A stretch of 64,000 bases of DNA, from assembly GCA_973895155.1 (NCBI GenBank), contig OZ316895.1, positions 11,408,001 to 11,472,000 of the forward strand, read 5' to 3'. This DNA is from Marsupella aquatica (Eukaryota; Marchantiophyta). Position 1 is the first letter of the stretch; every line of letters starts with the position of its first letter. The position numbers and the translations under genes are program-made. This document shows, one piece after another, positions 12,856 to 25,600 of this stretch. The notes beneath the pieces are model-generated. The model was given only the letters and a program-made list of their open reading frames with translations. It did not search any database and was not told where the DNA came from.

Positions 12856-14877
12856 ACTTTAACATTGAGTGATAACAAGTCAAACCCGATCTGTCAGCTT
12901 TTTATTGCTTTTCAGCGGGTGCCCAAACAGACATTCTTAGGTCTTAGGTCTGTGAGCTCCTGGCTATGGAGTTCAGACTGTAGCACAGTATTTGCGCCAC
13001 TTCAACTACCCTCCCGCACTCAGTTTTTCTCGGAATCCAGTTTTCTCAGTTGCATTAGTTTGCTCTTGCCTAGGCGCATCAAATCGATATAAAACACGTC
13101 CAAAACGGTGTCGTATCGACATACTTATGGTCACATTCATTTTCGCCGTTTTTCAGTCATTTTTCTGCGATTTTTGTCTTCCTTTCGACGGTCATATCTT
13201 GGTCAATCTTTCACGGATTTCAGATTTCTCAAGTGCTTTGTATAGCTCTTCTCTGGGAGAATCAGATTGATCCCAAGAGCGGTCCAATTGGTCTCCTATT
13301 GCCCCGATTGGACTTTGATTAGCTCTCACGTTTTTTCTTCAATTTCCACCGTTCTCACTTCCAATTAGCTTTGGGGTCCTGTAGCAGTTCTTCGTTCACG
13401 GAATCCGACATTCTCATGTGATTTGGCCAGCTCTTGTCCGGGAGTGCAACATCTATCCCTACCGCGGTCCTTTTGGTGACATATCAACCACTTTCGGCTC
13501 CGATTACGATTCTGATTTACTCCTCCATTTTTGGTGACGGTTTCCCTTGATCAGCTTTGGAGCATTCCTGTATTGCCACGTTTCTCCTCCGATTGGTAGT
13601 TGCCTTTCTTCTTCAGTTCTGACAAGGTGGCTTTTGCCAAGTTTAGTGGACCAGCTTGCATTCCACCATCTTCGGAAGCTGTAGCAGCACGCTCAAATCA
13701 GCGGAGAGATATTCACTCGCACCGACTCCTCAACGGACACATCGACGAGTGCTCCAGCTTTGTTCCCGGCTGTGCCTGCACGTGCTCCACGGTTTTCTAG
13801 GCTAGCGGTGGCGCCGTTTCTCGGATTTTGACGCGGTGGGCTCTCTCCATAGCCTTCCCTTTCTTTTCACATGTCTTGGTTGGGCCTTTTGTTGCTTCTT
13901 GATGCGCTTTTGCTTTTATCGGGTTGCGACCTGTCATGTCTACGTTGAGAGTGTTGGCGCGGGGCAAGCGCCCAGCCCCCCCACATAGTTCTCCCCCCTC
14001 CTCCCCCCCGCCTCGTGGTCGCCTTCGTGTTTGCTCTTCTTCATTGGATCTCTCTCATCTTCGTGATGACCCCATGCCCGATGCTCTGCCAGTCCCCCCA
14101 GTCTACTGCCCACCCCATCGACGCCCTGGCTCCTCTCCCCACTCCATTCCCCCTCCACCCCTCTAGCATCCCCCTCCGGCCTCTTCATCCACGTCGGTTC
14201 CCCCCCCCCCACCTCCTGTCCAGTCGTTCCCTGCTCCCTCCCCAGACGAGCGTCCCCTGCATACTTGTCCTGAGTGTGGCTGGGTTGGCCTCTCCCTTCC
14301 GCGGGCGGGGCCGGTGCCAACAGCGCCAGCAAGCACAATCCCAGCCCCAGCCCCCTCTTGACCCAGTTAGCTCTGCCCCTCCTTCCTTGGAGGCTTCCGA
14401 GCAGGCATGGAGTTGGGTTCGCTCTCTAGACCCCCTTCCAGCCTACCATCCAGGGTACATTAGACCTCGCCTTTATAACCACATCCCACTAGCGTTGCGC
14501 CCATTAGTTTGGTCTTCCTTGTTGCAACTCATGTAGCTTATCTTGGCGCATCCTATCAAGGTCTCCTATTGGTCTTTACTCATGCTTTTTCCACAGTGGA
14601 CTCTTACCCTCCCTAGTCACGATGGTCGCGTGGGTCATCGTGAGACAGCCTCTCGTATCCATCGTTTTCTGCGGGGAGATTGGGAATAGCTTCAGGAAGA
14701 GTACTTTCTTCGAGCCCGTTCCTTTACTACCCGTGCTTTGTCTGACCCAGCTCGCCACTCTCATCCTCCAGAGCATAGACGCCTTCGTCGCTCTTGTTGT
14801 TTAGCCCAGGCTGGTGAATATCGTCGTGCGGTCCAGGCCCTTTCTCCCACCACACCAGCCCCCCTGGCGAGGTCACC

Positions 14878-17325
14878 TTGACGGCCCTTCAGGATCTCCA
14901 TCCACAGCCCTATGATCAGCTCCCTTTGTTCGTGGAGGATTTTGAGCCTGAGGAGGATCTTCAGTTTAGTAGGGACCACTTCACCTATGCTTTCCTCCAT
15001 GCTCCGCGTTGCGCGGCTGGTGGCCCCTCTGGCTATGTCTTTGAGCATTTTCGTGATTTATTCCCCCATGAGGATCCTCAGTCTGGTTTTCCAATTTTCT
15101 TCTCCTTTTACCAGTGTATTGTTGTCGGCCGTTTGCCTCCTCCCGTCTCTCGGCTTTTGAGTGCTTCTCGTTTATTGGCCATGGCTAAGTCTTCACCGGG
15201 TGTTCGGCCCATAGCTATTGGAGAGGTTTTTCTTCGTCTGGTGTCTCACACACTTTCATCGCAGTATCGCTCTGCACTATCGGATCATCTCTCTCCACAT
15301 CAGTTTGCAGTGGGCGTTCCTGGCGGTTGTGAGACAGTTATTGCGGGTATTCGTACTACCTTGGACCTCCACCCTGATTGGGTTGTCCTCCAGGTTGATG
15401 TCTCCAATGCTTTCAATACGGTTTCTCGGGCAGCAATTTTTTGTGCTTTGAGGGCAGCGGATCCAGACATCCAACCCCTTATCCCCTTTGTCCGTTGTTT
15501 TTATGGGTTCGAGGCCCCCCTCTTCCAAAGTCATCACACCTCTACAGGAGTGTATACCACTCTTTCTTCTGCAGAAGGTACACGTCAGGGTGACCCTTTG
15601 GGTGGGCCTCTTTTTGCCATTGCCCATTTTACTGCTTTACGGGAAGCTTCCGCGGCCCACCCCCAGTGTATCTTCCCCTCCCTTTCAGATGACACCCACA
15701 TCATTGGTCCACCTGTTGCTGTTACTTCTGCCCTCGCCACCCTTTCCACCCATTTGTTGGGCCTCGGTTTACGAGTTCAGCCGGTGAAGAGTCGTGCATG
15801 GAGTCCAGCTGGGTTACCCTCTGATCTTGCGCTTCCCCCTGGGTTCTTACGTCCAACCGACGGTCTTCGGGTCCTTGGCTCCCCAGTCGGTACGGCCTCC
15901 TTTTGCTCATCTTTCATTGCTGACGCTCTCCAGGCTGCCTTAGCCCCTACTCCTATGCTCCCTAAGTTAGCAGACTCTCAGGCAGCATTTGGGTTGTTGT
16001 TGAGATGCATCCACCCTCGTGCGTCCTATTTGGCTTGGACACATCCCCCTACCGAGGATCTTTATCTACACCTCCGAGCGTTTGATGTCTCCATTCGTGA
16101 GACTTTGGCCTCTCTTTTAGGGCCAGGTACTTTGCTCTCATCTCCGTGGCTTCATTGACAGCTCAGTCTTCCTATTTCTCATGGTGGTTTTGGGCTTACT
16201 TCTATTGAGCGCCTTGCACCTTTGGCCTTCTTGGGCGCGTGGGTGGCCGCCTTCTCATTGTTGGCAGATCGTTTCCTTACTGAGGATCGACCTTTTTTAC
16301 TTTCGTCTCTGCTGGAGGTCGAGGAGGGTTCCCTCCCATTTCAGGTTCATTTGCGCACGGCGCGGTCATCATTACCCGATCCTGTTCGAGCTGCATTACC
16401 TTCATTCCAGGAGTTTTTATCCTTGGACCCCGTCCGTCTTCAGGCAGACCTTGTTGGGCGTATGCACGCTTTCACCCTTTCCAGCATCCTCACCGAGGCA
16501 CCTGACACGGACCGAGCTCGGATTCTTTCTTTCGAAGGGAAGGGCGCAGGAGGCTGGCTTCAGGCCAATCCAGTCATTCCTCACCTGCGGATGTCTTCAG
16601 CGGAGTTTGCGACAGCCATGCGTCTTTGTATGGGCTTGCCCCACCCACTTCTTGTTGGTTTACCTCCTACTTGCACTTGTGGGAAGCCTTGTGATGCCAC
16701 AGGTGTCCATCTTCTTCGATGCAATTTGGGCGGCGAAACCATTTTTGTTCACGACGCTGTGAGAGATGCGACTGCTCAGGTTGTCTCTGGCTCTTTGGTC
16801 TGCACGCGGCGGGAGGTGGTGCTTGAGTTACCTGGTCCTCCATCACAGCGGTTACGGGTGGATCTTACCATGGTCCACGAAGGTCACCGTACTTTGGCAG
16901 ATGTAGTGGTGGCAAACCCATTGCGCCAAGACATCATTGGGACAGCAGCAACAACGGCAGGGGCAGCAGCATCACGAGCAGCAACAATGAAGGAGGCCAA
17001 ATATGTTGCACGAGCTTCATCTAATAGCTTCCTGCCCCTTGCTCTTGAGATATTTGGGCGTCTCCATCATCAGTTCGACGGGCTTCTTCGCCAAGCTGCT
17101 CAGGATGTTCACGGCCAGATGGGTCCCACCGGGCCCCTGCTATCTGTTTTGACCACGCACTTTTGCCAACGCATTTCAGTCACCTTATAGCGTGCTCAAG
17201 CTCGGGCCGTCTATCGTCGATCTCTGACAGTGGGTGCTAGTGTGCCTCCGCAGTGGCTAGCCCCCCTAGAGGACATTCCTGTCCCACTTGCCGATCTAGT
17301 TTCGACACTTGATGTAGACCACTAG
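14878..17325 (+). pseudogene. Reverse transcriptase - RLE endonuclease polyprotein of the non-LTR element
   Basis: The frame from 14,878 to 17,325 is interrupted by TGA at 16,156 and TAG at 17,188. Homology-like sequence continues in the same frame across both, so these are nonsense mutations. RT motifs in order: GVRPIAIGEVFLRL, HQFAVGVPGG, VLQVDVSNAFNTV, GTRQGDPLGGPLFA, then LSDDTHIIG as the catalytic box (S where A is usual before DD), and LRVLGSPVG. Downstream are a Cys/His knuckle CGKPCDATGVHLLRC, the sequence HDAVRD, and RVDLT followed by ADVVV and a Lys-rich helix, fitting the PD-(D/E)XK endonuclease of R2-like elements. Upstream, related sequence (QAGEYRRAVQAL) is one base out of frame near 14,860, so a frameshift separates the N-terminus. 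The protein would copy its own RNA at a nicked target site. This copy is dead. Confidence 0.85.
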
Positions 17326-17556
17326 CTTGTTACCACATTTGCTAGGTATGATGAGGACCTCGGTCCATTTGCGGTAGTTTTAGTTCCTCTTTCTTGGTTT
17401 TTAGGGGTTTCCTTTTGCTCACTTCTTTTAGTTCCTCTTTCTTGGTTTTTAGGGTTTCCTTTTGCTCACTTCTTTTGTGTTTGGTTTTGTCCACTTGGGA
17501 CCTCTCTTGTTTATTCTTTTGTACTCTATTTGGCCTTTTTCTGTAAAAAAGTATGT
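17326..17556 (+). repeat. 3' UTR of the non-LTR element
   Basis: T-rich segment with an internal duplication of about 60 bp (TTTAGTTCCTCTTTCTTGG at about 17,379 and again near 17,429). It ends in CTGTAAAAAA. Confidence 0.7.
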
Positions 17557-18095
17557 GTATACTCCTTTTCTGGAAGACTTTTTTTGTTTCTCTTCACTTA
17601 AAGATAGGCTCAATGTCACTGCCAAAAGGACAAGTTAGGTGTGAGTGAACAACAAGTTTTGCAATTCAAAAGTGCAATATTATCTTAGGCTTGGCCACAA
17701 CGTTTCTTGACAGAAGTGTCTAGGGAATGGAAATCGCATTGCAGGAAGCCACGCAATGTCGCATGTGGTTAACACTACGGGAGCAAATGGTTGCATGCCT
17801 TTGCTTTGCTTGAAATTTAAATTTATTTTAGGGGGAGGGGGGTCATTTCGATCATGATTGCTCCCTTAATTGCACCATGTGCTTTCATGTCATGCCTTTG
17901 GCATGCCCTCAGGGCTTTATTTACTTATTATTGAAATTTGAAAACGAGGGTGAGGAGGAAAGACTTTTCCCTAATAGCACTGGGTTTGGTCGTCGGTTTG
18001 GTTTCCTTAGGTTACTTAAAAACAAAAATATATTGTAGGACTTGTTCATGCCTTGACAATGACCCCTGCCTTTATGACTACATCCCGGGTTGGAC

Positions 18096-18428
18096 TTGTC
18101 GGACAAATAGGAGGATTTGGGATGACAAATGACATATGTCGTCCCGGTCGATCCCGGCCGGGTGATAGGGTCGGGCCGGGAGGATGTGAAGCCGGGCCGG
18201 GAGAAGGGTCAGGGGTTGGCCGGGAGGGGGGGGCGGTCGGGCCGGGAGGGTTAGGAGGAGTCTATGACCCGGCCAGGAGGGGTCGGGAGAGTTCGGGACC
18301 GGGCCGGGGATGGGTCAGGAATTTTTGGTCCCGGTCGGGGAATCTAAGGGAATATTGGACAAATATGCCATTTTTGGACAGACAAGTTGTCATTTGTCAT
18401 GTCGGACAAGGACACATCTTGTCCGACA
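18096..18428. mobile_element. Foldback element with GC-rich core
   Basis: Inverted words at the two ends are TTGTCGGACAA (18,096) facing TTGTCCGACA (18,419), and TGACAAATGACA (18,123) facing its exact complement (18,388-18,399). The core at about 18,140-18,350 is far more GC-rich than its surroundings and repeats GGGCCGGGAGG-type words. An ORF across the core is only low-complexity Gly/Arg and is not taken as a gene. Borders and target duplication are unclear. Confidence 0.55.
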
Positions 18429-18839
18429 GTGAAAACCGGGGACTACATTGCTTTTTCTTGACCTGCCTATATTACTTTTACTTTTAGGAGTCATTTTAGC
18501 CTTGATGGTGGCCAGGTTGGGCGCCGACATGCAGTAGTCTAATATCACCTTGGACTATATTTGTGAACTGTCAGACCAGGCAATGATTTCTTATTTATAT
18601 TGAAGCCCTGGCCAAATTGGTTGAAGGTTGAGCTTTGCTTCAACTGATCGGAATAGTTAGCAATTAGAAGGCAAATTGTTTTTCTCCCATTTCTAGTGTC
18701 AAATTTTGATCATCTGTGTTTTTCAAATTTGTGCATGTTTTTTCAGAAAAAAGTTGCATGTGTAGTCTGTTTAGCCCAATTCACTTGCTAGGTTGACTAT
18801 ACTAGCTAAAGAGTCAACTAGAAGGTCTGGGTCTCATTA

Positions 18840-19003
18840 CTTTTTCTTGGTTTTTAGTGGTTTCTTTTTGTTCATTTCTTTTAGTTTCTCTTTCTTGGTT
18901 TTTAAGGGTTTCCTTTTGCTCACTTCTTTTGAGTTTGCTTTTGTCCACTTGGGACCTCTTTTGTTTATTCTTTTGTATTCTGTTTGACACTTTTCTGTAA
19001 AAA
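18840..19003 (+). mobile_element. 5'-truncated copy of the non-LTR element (3' tail only)
   Basis: The sequence parallels 17,379-17,550: TTTCTTGGTTTTTA repeats, TTTTGCTCACTTCTTTTG, TTTTGTCCACTTGGGACCTC, TTTGTTTATTCTTTTGTA and a final CTGTAAAAAA. Such short tail copies arise when target-primed reverse transcription stops early. Confidence 0.85.
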
Positions 19004-21892
19004 ATTTGTATATTTCTCTGCATATTCCAGCTTTGATATGGTTGGGACTCTATGCTAAGCTACTATGCGGAATACAATGTAAGGGGCTTAAAGTTTTTAG
19101 GGGGCATAACCACACATTGAGGGGCATCAAGCTCCAATGGAGACAATGCAGCGTGAAGGAGGATGTCCTACCAGGTGACTGGGAAGAACAGATGAAAGAG
19201 TAATAGTTTCTTTGTGAGGATGAGAACCACGAAGGTCAGACCATGGAACCTGCCTTGTTGTGTTGTTGAACGAACAATTTGGGATAAATATTTGTGGGTA
19301 AGGTGAGCTCTGGCTACACTCTTAGAAAGAAGCCAACAACATGTAAGGTAGCGTTACACCCAAAACTTGGAATTTGCATTTATCTATAAGAGTGTATGGT
19401 CTAGCCATGCAATGGTGCCCCTGTCAAGATTCTCATGACTTTCTTCCTCAGTTATAGATCCCTGCCCTAAACGTGATCCCCGGCAATAAGGGTAAGTTGA
19501 GGAAACTGTGCACGTATGATCAATAAGTGTCCATGAGCCTTTACATAGTGGTTGCACATATATACACATGTACATGTTTATTTATTTATCTCACTTACTG
19601 CAGCCTCTTTCCACTTACTAATAGCGCAAAATGGTCAAAATGAGGGAAGAACAGGATGACTTGCAAGTACCCAGGGTTTGCACTTATGGATTGTGCACTT
19701 ATCGAGAGCTCACGGTATTCTGTAGCAGTTACCTTTTGTGCTAGAAAAATGTAATGTAATCATTTTATTCCCGGCTTCTACAGGAGATGAACTAGTGTCC
19801 CCTCCCCTCTGTAGGGAGACATGTCACGAGCGGCGGTAATCCAAGCTTTGGTACAAGACCTGGAAACTATGAAACGTTTGCCAACACTGGCCAAACTAGT
19901 GCGGTAGAATGTAGCCAAATTTGGATGCTAACAAATAAGCTGCTAACAATTCATGGAAGCCTAAAATTACCCTCATGCTTATTGACAATATGTATTATAC
20001 ACTGCCAAAGAACAAAACATCCCACCCGAAGACAAGGTCCCAAAGACAAGGGACCCAATAAAGGGGTGGAAAGGGGGAGTTTATATGTGGGATTCAGTTT
20101 CTCAACAGATTTAAACTGTCAACTACCTAAAAAACATTCCGACAAAAAAGTGAGATTGCATTAAAGTTCATACTCCTCTACATTGCAGCATCATTTATCT
20201 ACACATCTTACTTGGTCAAACCTTTTTTTTCTTCCCCTCCAGTGTGGATAGCTTAGAATCTTTGCAAAATGCAACTTAAAAAGGACCTGATTTGCGTTGT
20301 TGTGATCTACCCTCGGATCTTACCAATGTGTCACCCACCACTATGGTAGTGCTAGGGTAATAACTTGTTCCTGATCCCCATGAAAACCATCCATTGAAAG
20401 AAGTGGCTTCAAAACCCCTATCAATATTTTTATTGGATGTTGCTAAAGGGACTAATTCCCCATTAATATAAATAGATTGGTCTTTTTGCATGTGATCTCA
20501 CCCATGTCCTTTTTTTAACCCCTGATTTTTGAGATCCTTGGTCCAAATCTAGTGGACATGATAGCTAATCCAAGACTCCTTGGAGTGATCTTAATCCAAG
20601 ACATGATTAGATGAGGATGGGAAAACGAAAAGGGTGGATGAGGGAGAGAGACAAAGGAGAGACCAAGGGTGAGTTGACATAAAGAGAGGTGCAACAATAA
20701 GGTTTCTTTAGGTGATCCAAGCAATCTAAACCTCTGTTTAGAGATGGCCAGACACACTTCACTTTACACAAATAGAGGGGCTTTGTGTTTTCAACTTTCC
20801 CAATTCTACAGGAGCTGCCATGTGATATTTTATGCTCATGTGAAGAGTATCTTTGTCCTTGAATTGATATGACCTTAGTTCTCTGGCTCTCGTCTGGAGT
20901 TGGTATTAAAGCAATTCCCTGAATGGCGAGGCTGAATTTTTGGCAAAGTCACCAATCTTGAGATTTTATGGCATAGATTTTTGAACATTCTAATTCTAAT
21001 CAGTGATTATTCATGTATGGAAAAGAGAAATGAGTCCTCCTTTGGTTGATAACAAAGAGGCAAGTTGGCTTCTTGTCACGTGAAGTTTCTCTAAGCTGTT
21101 GTTAATCCAAGACATGATTAGATGAATCTTACAATAAAAAAGCCAACTGAGACTACTCTTAAGGGCCTAGGTCTAGAGTGAAGCCTCTTTACCCTAACTC
21201 CCAATATAGACAAAAACTGATAATGAGGTTCAATAAGGTCAAAATTTATAAGTATGGACAAAAGTGACATTAACTCTAAAATATACAAAACTCAAATGAG
21301 GATGGAGAAAAACTAGGATGGGGCAAAGACTAATCAAAATAGAATATAAAATTTTAGTGTGCAAGATTTTTCTTCATATCTATTTATGTTCAAGGAATGG
21401 GTCATGGGGCTAGTATGAACAAATCAACAATGTTTGGATGAGGGAAAGACTCTGGTAAGCTCTTGATGTTGGTAGGGGAGAGGTGGACAGTCCTCCCCAA
21501 GGATTGGTTAGTTACCTCTACTCTAGTTGTCAGTCCTCCTTACAAAATTGACTGGGCTATCCCCACAGCAGCTACTCTCCTAGTTTCTTTAGAAAAATGC
21601 CTGTCACTTGCATCTGCGCTTGTTTGTTTGAAACTGAAGCCCCCATGGACCTGGACGTTTGACAAAAACCCTAAATGGACAACAAAATTATTCTTGTGTG
21701 TACTCAGATAGCACCTTTTCTTTGTAAAACCAAGGATATTGTTTTGGGCAACATTACCAGGTTCACCGGAGTGGTCCATCCAAACGTTAAGTAGGTATAG
21801 TTCATCACTACCGGCCATATATAAGAGAAAGTGTTCAATAACTCCCCCACATTCCAGCTCTGTCATGAAAAAGTTACTGTAAAAAAAATTAA
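19004..21892. other. Gene-poor stretch
   Basis: No supported gene. A direct repeat TTAATCCAAGACATGATTAG occurs at 20,591 and 21,101, about 510 bp apart. Confidence 0.35.
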
Positions 21893-22070
21893 AAACCAAC
21901 TAGCTTAGGTCAATTTGCTAGGAGATTAGCAAACTCGAAGGTTTGAGGTTCAATCCCCACACACAGGGTGTGGAGAGCATATGTGTGTGGGTGGGATATT
22001 TTTTGTGGCTAGTGGATGGGGGTTTTGATTAACAAATTGGCCTCTGGTTGTCCATTTTGTGACCCTGCTT
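21893..22070 (+). mobile_element. tRNA-like head, possible SINE
   Basis: TAGCTTAGG at 21,901 fits a pol III A box, and GGTTCAATCCC near 21,947 fits the B box exactly. Spacing between them is normal for a tRNA. The D-arm stem TAGC/GCTA pairs, but the T-arm and acceptor stems pair poorly, so this is not a functional tRNA. The following GT-rich tail is compatible with a tRNA-derived SINE. Confidence 0.35.
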
Positions 22071-22664
22071 TAATCCTCTCTCCCTCTTGGTGCGGGTCTT
22101 GGTGCTCATCCTGAAATGTGTTTTCTACAATGAATGTATGTCACTACTGGGGGTGGGGAGAGTCTACTAAGTGTTCTTCCTCATTTTGGTTCAAGATAGA
22201 AAAACAAAAGCCAAGTGTTAATGTTAACTAAGGATAAGTTTAATGGCGCTACGTTACAAGTTCCGTGGTGATTTAAGGGAATGGGGGGCTTGACACCCCC
22301 AGTCCCAGTGGGAGCCAGGTTCTATGGCGGTCCTGCCAAACGCTAATGCGCCAGAGTGGTGCCAATTTGTTATTACATGCAGTAAGCATTCCCGTGTTCT
22401 CTATCGGTGGGCCCCAAGAGGAATGTGCTCCCCAACGGTGTCTCCGTCTGTTGGCGGAGTCCCCAACAATTCGCTCCGCGCAAACAAAGCCCTCACTCCT
22501 CTTCGACCTTTTGCGCTCGTGCAGCAGATCAGCAACTCTCTCGAGCAGGCCACAGTAGCATTTCGTCGTCTGAGGAGAATTGATCGAGCCAGCCAGCAGA
22601 AATCGATTGTGGGAGTACCAGCGTGATATTGTTTTGCTTCGTGGGGTGGGTTGGGGCTTCGGTG

Positions 22665-25600
22665 ATGGCGTCTGTCACAATGGCAGCGGCTTCCAGCATG
22701 ATCAAGCTGTCGTCGGTGGCCACCTCTGCGACAATCTCGTCTACGTGCAAACAGTCCGTTGTGGGAGCTGCAGCTGGCTCCCCGGTCGCATTTCCACCTC
22801 GCTCTGTGCTGCCCTATGCGAAGCTGTGCAATGGCCCCGGACCCAGCTGGGGAAGGCCAGCGAAGAATCGGAGCAGGAGAGCTGCTGCTGCTGCTCGTGG
22901 TGGAGTTGTGCGAATGAGCGTGAGCACTACGGAGATTGCTCCGAGTGACACTCTGTTTGCTGACTACAAGCCCTCCACCGCCTTCCTTTTCCCGGGCCAA
23001 GTAATCAATTGTTCTTTCCTGCTACCATTTGTTTCTGATTTATCTGAATTTTCTGGTCTTAGGTGTTGTTTCTTTACCTTCTTGTTTAGATTTGGCTTCA
23101 ATCGCCTTGATCAATGAAACGTTTCCACGTTGCGTTTGGGACAAAATCGATTGTCACTTCTTTTTCTCGCCTTGATCTCTCTGCATGCATAGTAAATGCC
23201 ACTTTTGGGTTTTCCAGAACAGGGGATTCAGTAAATTTATTTTCTCTGCAAATCGTTTTCATGCTCGTTCTCTACCAATCATCTTGGTGGGCTACGAAAT
23301 TCAAAGCCTCTAACCAGGATGAAAATTGCTCCACCCTTCACTGATGCAATAATTATTTACAAGCAAAGTACGATGCTAGGTGCTACAATTTTACCATCGT
23401 CAGGCTCTGATTCTATCTCTGCAAAGGTTCTACTATTCTTCTATTTACCAGGGGCCAAGGCAAAGCTTTCTGTGTAGGGCCATATAGTCGACTTGTGGAC
23501 CTCGGACATTTGAATGGCACTGCAATCTTGAAGAATTCTTGCAGTGTAGTGGAAATTCTTCCCTAATTTCTCTGCCTCCTACGACAATTCATCAGCTTCA
23601 TAAACAAACTGTCTCAGTTTATTTCTTGCCCTCTATTCCCCCTTGCGGTAACATGGTTCAAAAATTGATGAGCCCCTTCTTGCTCACACAGGGTGCACAA
23701 GCCGTAGGCATGGGCAAAGAAGTCGAGACTGTTCCAGCTGCTGCCGCTCTTTATGCCAAAGCGGCTGAAATATTAGGGTGAGCCTATATTTGATGAACCT
23801 TGTCTGTTCACCAGTTGTTTAGTACGGCTGTTCCCAGTAGATAAATTAACAAGTCCGCTCCTCTTTTTAACACTGGCTATTTGTGCTGAGCTTTAGTCTT
23901 AGACCTTGAAAGGCTTCTTGCTGAAGAGAATTATTGTATCCGTGATGATGGGGGCAGTTATGACCTTTTGGACGTATCGATAAATGGACCAAAGGAGAAG
24001 TTGGACTCAACAGTTATCAGCCAGGTATCTTTTTCTCTACTTTCTCTCGTATTAGAAGTATGTTTGAGAAGATGAAAAGAGCAAACTCAAATTTTCCTGC
24101 CAGTATGATATGTTTTGCTGTCTTAGATTCACTCGTCAACTCAGAGGCGTGTGCTGCCTTTCTTTCTCCTCATAGATATCTCAGTCGGAAAACTACTACC
24201 AGACATTAGAACTGGAGTTTTGTTCAGTCTGATGTTCGCTTCTAAAGAATTACTCGCAACGACCTGGAGACTTTAGCTTACACTCAAACTGCTGCAATTG
24301 CAGCCTGCTATATATGTCGCTAGCCTTGCCGCTGTAGAGGCCTTGAAAGCAAGAGAAGGAGGTCAAGCGATTATTGATTCTGTCAACGTTGCTGCGGGAT
24401 TGAGTCTCGGAGAATACACTGCTCTTGCATTTGCTGGAGCCTTCAGGTTGGTCGTACTGCGCCTTTCGTTTTTGGTTGAGGTCTTTACTGAGGGAGCGTC
24501 CAGAGGATGGGCACAATCTTACAGAGGGCAAATGGAATATGATGGCCTGCCGCAGATTTTTTCTTTAAGTCTTATGCTTCAGCTGTCTCTTACTAGTTCT
24601 TCGCTAGAAGTCATTGTGGTGCCCAAAGCTGTTCAAATATGGAGTCTTTCCCATGCTGATACGTGTGTGGTGCTGTTTCAGTTTTGAGGATGGTTTGAAA
24701 CTTGTGAAGATCCGAGGAGAAGCAATGCAGGTTAGTCACCTGCACATCATTATGGGCCCCTTGATAAAAGGCATACTAGATTCTGTTGGCATTGTCTTCG
24801 AGGCCAACAATTTAGCGTTGCTTCGCAGGTAATTTCGACATCGTGCGGGAGGCCTCGGCAACTCACCATTGCAATCTCATTGTATGTATTGACAATTTTG
24901 TGTATTCTTTTGCAGGCAGCAGCAGATGCTACCCCAAGTGCAATGGCTAGTGTAATTGGTTTAGATTCTGAGAAAGTAGCCGCTCTGTGTGAAGCTGCCA
25001 ACGCAGAAGTTAGCGAGGAGGAGAGAGTCCAAATTGCCAACTTTCTTTGTCCCGTGAGTTTTTTCTGATTTTTTCTTTGTTTCCAAGTCCACTTCGAATC
25101 GTTCCTTCCTGTGCGCGTTAGCCCACTTGATGTTGCAGTCCTTATTCTACGGTGTCTTAAGTCGCCGTTTCCGCAGGCTACAACAGATGCAACTTGATCT
25201 GATTTTGAAGTCTGTGGCTACAAGTTCCATCAGTTCCCAGTCTGATGTTCCAGGCGGCGTTTGTTTTACAGTTGGACTAATTGCTCGTCCCGGTATGATC
25301 AGGGCAACTACGCAGTTTCAGGGGGTGTGAAAGGTATTGAGGCAGTCCAAGCAAAGGCCAAGTCATTCAAAGCACGAATGACGGTAACTCTCAGCATTTT
25401 TTCATTTAAAACATTTTCAATCTCCGCCTTTTCACAACGACAGCAGTGTCTTTTCCTGGCAACGTTAAGTTTAGGTAGAACCTGATTGTCGTGTATCAGC
25501 TCACCAGGAAGTGGATTGACTGGACTCTTTGCACGTTCCTGAGAATAGTTTGTACTATTGCCAGGTTCGGCTGGCAGTGGCAGGGGCATTCCACACACGA

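Larger units (their letters stand above)
14220..17556 (+). mobile_element. Non-LTR retrotransposon with restriction-like endonuclease, decayed
   Basis: One element carries a proline-rich 5' part with a CPEC zinc-finger-like motif near 14,265, a reverse transcriptase, a CCHC knuckle and a C-terminal endonuclease-like domain. A short 3' UTR ends in CTGTAAAAAA near 17,550. A second copy of this 3' tail at 18,840-19,003 independently marks the 3' end. The 5' end is not defined. This architecture is that of the R2-like, RLE-bearing clades (CRE, R2, Utopia and relatives), not of the usual plant L1 elements with an APE endonuclease. Confidence 0.8.

Noticed and set aside
15277-15627. 116-aa minus-strand ORF
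   Set aside because: Antisense of the reverse transcriptase domain.
21893-21966. Functional tRNA gene
   Set aside because: Promoter boxes fit, but the T-arm and acceptor stems do not pair.
22401-23000. 199-aa minus-strand ORF
   Set aside because: Antisense shadow of MCAT exon 1 and its GC-rich transit peptide region.
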